A stretch of 63,101 bases of DNA from Oxalobacteraceae bacterium (GTDB taxonomy: Bacteria; Pseudomonadota; Gammaproteobacteria; Burkholderiales; Burkholderiaceae_D): NCBI GenBank assembly GCA_021299035.1, contig JAJTGD010000008.1, forward strand, positions 1 to 63,101. Reading direction: 5' to 3'. Below, one piece after another: positions 57,949-63,101 of this stretch (positions are counted from its first letter, which is position 1; every line of letters starts with the position of its first letter). Below the pieces are notes generated by a model. The model saw nothing but the letters and a program-made list of their open reading frames with translations, was not told the DNA's origin and ran no database searches. Both the position numbers and the translations under genes were made by a program.

Positions 57949-59085
57949 TTACTGCGCTGCAGCAGTCGGCGCCGCGGGATTCGGCACTGCATTTGGCGCG
58001 CCCGGCGCCGGCACCATGACTTGGGGTGGTGATGATACGGATATCAATGAGGCCAACTGTTCGCGTCGTCGCGCCTTGTCCTGTTTCGTCATGGATTTGA
58101 CCTCGGCATAGAACTGTTTCAGACTACCTGACCTTGCGTGCAATGCCTGAAATGCAGGCACTAGCTCTTCATAGGTTGCGATCAAAACAAAGTGGGCGTT
58201 GGTAATGGGCTCATTGAACCAAATGTCGTAACCGGAGTAGCCACGCCATTTCGTTTCTTTCATTTGACGATATTTCTGCTGCATCGACGCGATGACCTCG
58301 GCTTTTTGGTGTCGCTTTTCGTCGTCGCTCAGTTTGCTCGCAAAAATAGTCTCGAGACGCTGTCGATGCTGGGTAAGCAATTCGATGAAGTCGCGTTTAC
58401 GCTGACGGAATTCACGGTAGCGTTCTCGGCCTTCCGGGTCACCGTGCTTATCTAACCATTGCTCTACACCGATACTCTCAACAGTCGTAGCAAATGACTC
58501 ATTGAATGGGGTGTCGTCTGGCGCATAGGCGACCTGGTGCGCCAGTTCGTGAAACAACATGCGCGCCACCTCGGCTTCGGGATAAGCAATAAAGGTAGAC
58601 AACACGGGGTCATTAAACCAACCCAGCGTTGAGTACGCAGGCACGCCCGAAACACGCACCTCGTAACCTTGGCCACGCAGCTGATGTGCGAAACGCTGTG
58701 CATCTTCTTTACGGTAATAGCCTCGATAATCCACGCAACCGGCTACCGGAAAGCACCACTGTACCGGCTTCATCGACAGCTCTGGCGTTGCGATCACATT
58801 CCACAAGACATACGGTCGGTTCAATTCAGCGTAACGGGTATAGCTGCGGTTATCCGGGAGCCCTAATTCTTGTACGGCGAATGTGCGAATTTTCTGTGTT
58901 CGAACCAGTCGCTGTTTCAGATCGTCGCTGACTTTGGGATCTGCTAGCCACTGATCGATCGGCTTGGCACTCGCGATAAGTCCCAGTTGACCTTGCGTCG
59001 CTTGCGCATAGTAAGAAAGCTGAGCACAGCCTGTGCTAGCGAGGACTATGCTTATAGTCAGGATTCTTGCAAGCCACTGCTTCAT
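57949..59085 (-). CDS. Predicted zinc aminopeptidase lipoprotein (COG4324 type)
   Basis: 378 residues. A lipoprotein signal (LTISIVLASTGCAQLSYY) has a G-C lipobox. A zinc motif HELAHQVAY lies near residue 175 and a third ligand region DDTPFNESFATTVESIGVE follows, the COG4324 pattern. A long Arg/Gln-rich helix and a Pro/Ala-rich C-terminal tail (PAPGAPNAVPNPAAPTAAAQ) complete it. It is probably attached to a membrane in the periplasm. It overlaps the molybdopterin oxidoreductase by 4 bp (ATGA), so translation is coupled; the substrate is unknown. Confidence 0.85.
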   Translation of the reverse strand: MKQWLARILTISIVLASTGCAQLSYYAQATQGQLGLIASAKPIDQWLADPKVSDDLKQRLVRTQKIRTFAVQELGLPDNRSYTRYAELNRPYVLWNVIATPELSMKPVQWCFPVAGCVDYRGYYRKEDAQRFAHQLRGQGYEVRVSGVPAYSTLGWFNDPVLSTFIAYPEAEVARMLFHELAHQVAYAPDDTPFNESFATTVESIGVEQWLDKHGDPEGRERYREFRQRKRDFIELLTQHRQRLETIFASKLSDDEKRHQKAEVIASMQQKYRQMKETKWRGYSGYDIWFNEPITNAHFVLIATYEELVPAFQALHARSGSLKQFYAEVKSMTKQDKARRREQLASLISVSSPPQVMVPAPGAPNAVPNPAAPTAAAQ

Positions 59086-61190
59086 AGTCTAGAAGTCGGC
59101 GCGGCATGGAGTTTTTCGACTTGAACCAACACATCATAAAACGTCGGTGCACGACCCATGTCGGTTAAACGCTGACTGGTCAGCTCATTGGCGTTTTTAT
59201 GATCAGGGGCGAGTTTTTTCCACCAAATAGATGGCGCCACCACTAAGCCAAGGCGCGCTGCGTCTGTTATGTGGGCCTTTAACAGCATCTCACCGCGCTG
59301 ATTGAAGGCGCGCACGATATCACCATCGGCAATGCTACGCATTCGTGCATCGTCAGGATGTATATGCAGATGAGGTTCGCCTTCCGTATCTCGTAAGCTC
59401 TGAACATTCACGAAACTGGTATTCAAAAAATTCCGCTGTGGCGGTGAGATCATCGCCAGCGGAAATCGTTGCGCCAAATTGGGCGCAGAGGCCAAAGATT
59501 CGTGCGGCGGTATATAAGTAGGCAAGGGATCGAGCCCATCGGCTTTCATGCGCTCGCAATAGAACTCGCATTTTCCAGACGGCGTTGGGAAGCCGCCATG
59601 AGCGAATGGCGCTGGCGGCATCTGCAACTTCACCCAGCCGGCTTTTTTAACCTTTTCCCAATCGTAGCCGGGTGCGGTGGTACTGGCTGGGTTAAAGGCC
59701 TGTGCAGCGAGATCGTCATCGCTATCTGAAAAGCATGGCTCGGAGAATCCCATTTTTGCGGCCAACAACCGGAATATCTCACTGTTGGGCTTGGCTTCGC
59801 CGATTGGCTTGATCGCGGCGTTGTTCGCGACGATATATAAGTGCCCATACGTCGCATGAACATCGAGATGTTCAAGCTGAGTTGTTGCGGGTAGCAGGAT
59901 ATCTGCATAGTCTGCAGTATCGGTTTTGAAGTGCTCTAGGACCACCGTAAACAGGTCTTCGCGCGCAAATCCCTTCACCACCTTCGCAGATTCTGGCGCC
60001 ACCGCGACTGGGTTGGCGTTATAGACAATCAGTGTCGATAGCTTTGGACCGAATTCGGGTGACGCCTCGCGTAGCAAGTCGTCACCGATGGTACTCATGT
60101 TGATCGTACGCCTGGGCAGTGAATGCTCGGGCGGGGCCAAATCGGGGCGCTCCAGTCGCTGAGTTTGCTTTGGAAAGCTATCGCCCGAAGAGAGTAAGAC
60201 ACCTCCCGCTTGATGCCTCCAGGCGCCAATTAATGCCGGCAGGCATGTGATATTGCGAACCGCCATGCCACCGCCGTGACTGCGTTGAACCCCATAATTG
60301 AGGCGAATTGCAACCGGGTCGCCTTGTTTGGCTGTAGTGCCGTACAAGGTAGCCAACATTTCAATCTGACCGACGGTGATCCCGCATATCTTTGCAACGC
60401 GTTCCACAGGCCATTCAGTGACCCGTTGTTTTAACTGATCAAAACCCAATGTGTATTGTTCGATGTAATCGTGATCCAGCAGATCGTCTCGGATCAGCAC
60501 GTGCATGATCCCGAGGGCGAGTGCGCTATCGGTACCCGGTAATGGGGCGATATGGTGCTGGCATTTCTCTGCTGTCAGCGATCGATAGGGGTCGATGGCA
60601 ATCAGTACTGCGCCGCGGCGCTTGGCCTCCTGTGCCCGCATCCAAAAATGTAAGTTTGAAGCAATCGGATTGCCGCCCCAGATGATGATTAGCTTGGCGT
60701 TGTCGAATTGCTCGGTGTCAGTGCCAATTTTTGCACCCAGGGTGTAACGGTATCCGACGGTGCCTGCGGATGAGCAAATGGTTCGATCCAGCTTGGATGC
60801 CCCAAGTCGATTGAAGAATCGCATGTCCATCGATTCGCCTTGTACAACCCCCATCGTCCCTGCATAACTGTAGGGCAGGATCGCACGCGGGTCTTTCGCT
60901 GCCTCTGTGCTCAGACGCTCAGCGATAGTCGTCAGGGCCTCGTCCCAGCTAACTCGCTCAAACTGCCCGCTTCCCTTTGGTCCTGTTCTTTTCATCGGGT
61001 GAAGCAGGCGGTCTGGGTGGTAGGTGCGCTCCAGGTAGCGCGAGACCTTGGTGCACAACACGCCGGCTGTATTCGGATGATCTGGGTCGCCCTGAATCGC
61101 CACGGCTTTATCACCTTCGACAGTGACCAGCATGGCGCAGGTATCGGGGCAATCATGCGGACAGGCCGCGCGAATGGTATGTATTTGCAT
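59082..61190 (-). CDS. Molybdopterin-dependent oxidoreductase (DMSO reductase superfamily)
   Basis: 702 residues. An N-terminal four-Cys cluster site, AACPHDCPDTCAMLVTVEGD then GVLCTK, binds [4Fe-4S]. The mid-region contains SYAGTMGVVQGESMDMRFFN, ICSSAGTVGYRYT and PIASNLHFWMRAQEAKRRGA for the molybdopterin guanine dinucleotide. No Tat signal is seen and the first residues MQIHTIRAACPHDC start at the cluster, so the enzyme is cytoplasmic. The substrate is unknown; no electron-transfer subunit or Mo-cofactor gene is nearby. It precedes the aminopeptidase gene. Confidence 0.9.
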   Translation of the reverse strand: MQIHTIRAACPHDCPDTCAMLVTVEGDKAVAIQGDPDHPNTAGVLCTKVSRYLERTYHPDRLLHPMKRTGPKGSGQFERVSWDEALTTIAERLSTEAAKDPRAILPYSYAGTMGVVQGESMDMRFFNRLGASKLDRTICSSAGTVGYRYTLGAKIGTDTEQFDNAKLIIIWGGNPIASNLHFWMRAQEAKRRGAVLIAIDPYRSLTAEKCQHHIAPLPGTDSALALGIMHVLIRDDLLDHDYIEQYTLGFDQLKQRVTEWPVERVAKICGITVGQIEMLATLYGTTAKQGDPVAIRLNYGVQRSHGGGMAVRNITCLPALIGAWRHQAGGVLLSSGDSFPKQTQRLERPDLAPPEHSLPRRTINMSTIGDDLLREASPEFGPKLSTLIVYNANPVAVAPESAKVVKGFAREDLFTVVLEHFKTDTADYADILLPATTQLEHLDVHATYGHLYIVANNAAIKPIGEAKPNSEIFRLLAAKMGFSEPCFSDSDDDLAAQAFNPASTTAPGYDWEKVKKAGWVKLQMPPAPFAHGGFPTPSGKCEFYCERMKADGLDPLPTYIPPHESLASAPNLAQRFPLAMISPPQRNFLNTSFVNVQSLRDTEGEPHLHIHPDDARMRSIADGDIVRAFNQRGEMLLKAHITDAARLGLVVAPSIWWKKLAPDHKNANELTSQRLTDMGRAPTFYDVLVQVEKLHAAPTSRL

Positions 61191-61303
61191 GATTTTTGGG
61201 ACAGATAAGATTATCTATTCGGCAAGCGATGCAGAGTGCGAGCTGCGGTTAATATTACACATGCTATGCCGTGCCTCTTTCCTTCACTTTTTTATCGAAC
61301 GCC

Positions 61304-62506
61304 ATGAAGCTGATTGATCCCATTCTGAAGTTTCACGACGAGCTTAAACAAATTCGACGCACGATCCACGCGCATCCAGAGCTAGCGTACGAGGAGACGC
61401 AAACTTCTCAACTCGTGGCGCAGCAGTTGGAGAGCTGGGGTATCCCGGTAATTCGCGGCCTTGGCGGTACCGGGGTGGTTGGCGTCATTCGCGCGGGAAG
61501 CAGTTCGCGTGCCGTTGGCTTGCGTGCAGATATGGATGCGCTGCCGCTGCAAGAACATAATCAGTTTTCTCATCGATCACAGCATGACGGAAAAATGCAC
61601 GCCTGTGGTCACGATGGCCACACAGCGATGCTTCTCGGTGCTGCCCATTATCTCTCGCAGCACCGGGATTTTGATGGCACGGTGTATGTGATTTTCCAAC
61701 CGGCGGAAGAGGGTCGTGGCGGTGCAAAGGCCATGATGGACGATGGGCTTTTCGAGCAGTGTCCGATGGAGGCCGTGTTTGGGATGCACAACTGGCCGGG
61801 TATGCGCGCCGGAACCATGGGCGTAGTGCCTGGGCCGATGATGGCTTCTTCCAATGAATTCGAATTGACGATTCATGGCAAAGGGTCGCACGCGGCTCAG
61901 CCGCATCGTGCGGTTGACCCGGTGATGGTTGCAGTGCAGATTGCGCAGAGCTGGCAGACCATAGTTTCGCGCAACGTGAGTCCCTTGGATTCTGCAGTGC
62001 TATCGATCACCCAGATTCATACCGGCAGTGCCACCAATATCGTGCCGGATTCAGCATCGATGATTGGTACAGTAAGGACATTCACGCTACCGGTTCTGGA
62101 CTTGATCGAGCAGAGAATGCGTGATGTTGCTTCTCATACAGCGGCTGCTTTTGGCGCCACAGTTGAGTTTGCGTTCAGCAGAAATTATCCGCCGCTGATT
62201 AATCATCGGCCAGAGGCTGAGTTTGCATTGGGCGTGATGGCAGATGTGGTTGGCGCAGACGGGGCGCTGTCGGATATCGAACCGACGATGGGTTCCGAGG
62301 ATTTTGCTTTCATGCTGCAAGAGAAGCCTGGCTGCTATGTCTTTATCGGCAATGGTGACGGCACTCATCGCGACCATGGACACGGCTTAGGTCCATGCAA
62401 CCTTCACAATCCGAGCTACGACTTCAACGACGACTTGCTACCCGTTGGCGCAAGCTACTGGGTGCAGCTGGCAAAACGCTTCTTGTCTGAAGCTCCGCTT
62501 CGTTGA
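61304..62506 (+). CDS. M20-family amidohydrolase (hippurate hydrolase-like)
   Basis: 400 residues from ATG 61304 (MKLIDPILKFHDEL); the extra eleven residues upstream are not family-like. Metal ligands: RADMDALPLQE, MHACGHDGHTAML, QPAEEGRGGAKAMMDDG, and the dimerisation domain GKGSHAAQPHRAVDPVMVA. Final His in HNPSYDFND. It cleaves N-acyl amino acids such as hippurate or N-acetyl amino acids. It is divergent from the molybdopterin oxidoreductase and leads to the rRNA operon end. Confidence 0.94.
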   Translation: MKLIDPILKFHDELKQIRRTIHAHPELAYEETQTSQLVAQQLESWGIPVIRGLGGTGVVGVIRAGSSSRAVGLRADMDALPLQEHNQFSHRSQHDGKMHACGHDGHTAMLLGAAHYLSQHRDFDGTVYVIFQPAEEGRGGAKAMMDDGLFEQCPMEAVFGMHNWPGMRAGTMGVVPGPMMASSNEFELTIHGKGSHAAQPHRAVDPVMVAVQIAQSWQTIVSRNVSPLDSAVLSITQIHTGSATNIVPDSASMIGTVRTFTLPVLDLIEQRMRDVASHTAAAFGATVEFAFSRNYPPLINHRPEAEFALGVMADVVGADGALSDIEPTMGSEDFAFMLQEKPGCYVFIGNGDGTHRDHGHGLGPCNLHNPSYDFNDDLLPVGASYWVQLAKRFLSEAPLR

Positions 62507-62663
62507 CTTGAGCATCGCTTAGCGAGGCGTTCACTCGTGAGGCGCTATGCATAACTCAGCGCATGACGTCCGAGGGGCAAGCAACAACGCTAGTGATGCT
62601 TAGCAAGCTTCCTGACTTTGCGGAAAGTCTCCGACAAAACGTAGATCGATTAGCGTCGCCTGA

Positions 62664-62697
62664 AAAGAAAAACCCCCGGCCAAATCTTGGTCGGGGG
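62664..62697 (-). terminator. Terminator of the rRNA operon
   Basis: On the minus strand a stem CCCCCGACCA pairs with TGGCCGGGGG (one mismatch), with a short loop, followed by TTTTTCTTTTC. It lies 15 bp beyond the end of the 5S gene, the proper place for the rRNA operon end. Confidence 0.92.
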
Positions 62698-62711
62698 TTT
62701 TCAGGATAGTA

Positions 62712-62826
62712 GCCTGACGATAACCTACTTTCACACTGGTTGCAGCACTATCATCGGCGCGAAGTCGTTTCACGGTCCTGTTCGGGATGGGAAGGGGTGG
62801 TACCAACTTGCTATGGTCATCAGGCA
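62712..62826 (-). rRNA. rrf: 5S ribosomal RNA
   Basis: About 115 nt. The 5' TGCCTGATGACC and 3' GTCAGGC form the terminal helix; the internal ACCACCCCTTCCCATCCCGA and AACAGGACCGTGAAACGACT are typical of betaproteobacterial 5S rRNA. It follows 23S after about 140 bp on the minus strand; ends are accurate to a few bases. Confidence 0.95.
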
Positions 62827-62967
62827 TAACTTGTAAAGCTGCCTGTGCGCCTTTTGATGAGCGGCACAAACAACCCAATCTGGAAGAAGTAGAAGCACTA
62901 CAAATGTTGGCGGGCGTGATGCACAAGTCAACTTGGCATTTACGCTGAATACTTGTCTATAACTGTC

Positions 62968-63101
62968 AATGTTATAGGGACAAGCCGCACGGGCAATTAG
63001 TACTGGTTAGCTTAACGCATTACTGCGCTTCCACACCCAGCCTATCAACGTCCTGGTCTCGAACGACCCTTTAGGGGAATCAAGTTCCCGGGAAGTCTCA
63101 T
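62968..63101 (-). rRNA. rrl: 23S ribosomal RNA, 3' end (partial)
   Basis: The minus strand matches the universal 3' terminal region of 23S rRNA, ending GCCCGTGCGGCTTGTCCC and then the loosely conserved tail. The gene runs off the right edge, and only about 134 nt are visible. The exact 3' end is approximate. No tRNA is present between 23S and 5S. Confidence 0.92.

Noticed and set aside
62600-62926. A minus-strand protein frame across the 5S region
   Set aside because: It runs through the 5S rRNA and its terminator and is an accidental open frame in structural RNA.

Overview
The window looks like a stretch of chromosome from a betaproteobacterium, most probably of the order Burkholderiales. 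The evidence is the gene order ompA-ubiG-gph divergent from gyrA-pheA-hisC-tyrA-aroA-cmk-rpsA-ihfB-lapA-lapB, together with comEA, cysM, maeB divergent from thiL-pgpA, a betaproteobacterial porin and a CIRCE-controlled groESL. Base composition is moderate in GC, with a clearly AT-richer patch around 47.8-50.5 kb. Genus cannot be decided from the sequence alone.

Layout. 0-9.7 kb: the start of a ribbon-helix-helix antitoxin leaving the window, tRNA-Phe, a UbiH-type hydroxylase with dsbC, an acrylyl-CoA reductase, an M61 peptidase, a serine hydrolase, a P-loop kinase divergent from a bactofilin, and three small exported proteins. 9.8-15.3 kb: a cell-envelope glycosylation locus in which a HAD-UbiA fusion, a DprE1-like oxidase, a DprE2-like reductase and a GtrA flippase form one operon, converging on a GT39 glycosyltransferase. 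This is a complete-looking polyprenyl-phospho-arabinose supply line. 15.4-24.2 kb: housekeeping (maeB, thiL, pgpA, pncC, pyrF, dacB, a DMT transporter, an ornithine cyclodeaminase homologue), with a striking 13-bp tandem repeat after pgpA. 24.2-26.5 kb: groES-groEL. 26.8-28.0 kb: a lone gene that resembles a mono-ADP-ribosyltransferase. 28.0-47.2 kb: housekeeping, including the large aromatic amino acid/translation/LPS-assembly cluster, from which serC is absent. 47.2-51.7 kb: tmRNA with a duplicated 3' end beside a low-GC set (GT2, O-antigen ligase, porin) that looks acquired. 51.7-62.5 kb: pyrC, an ABC exporter, a thioesterase, fadD, a zinc aminopeptidase lipoprotein, a molybdopterin oxidoreductase and an M20 amidohydrolase. 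62.6-63.1 kb: the distal end of an rRNA operon on the minus strand (terminator, 5S, 3' end of 23S).

The strongest leads for unusual biology are the ADP-ribosyltransferase-like gene, the HAD-UbiA/DprE1/DprE2/GtrA/GT39 arabinolipid locus (whose DprE1 carries Ala where the mycobacterial drug-target Cys sits), the 13-bp tandem repeat overlapping the pgpA stop codon, and the tmRNA 3'-end duplication marking a possible integration scar. Functional calls rest on motifs read by eye and on knowledge of the families; no database search was run.
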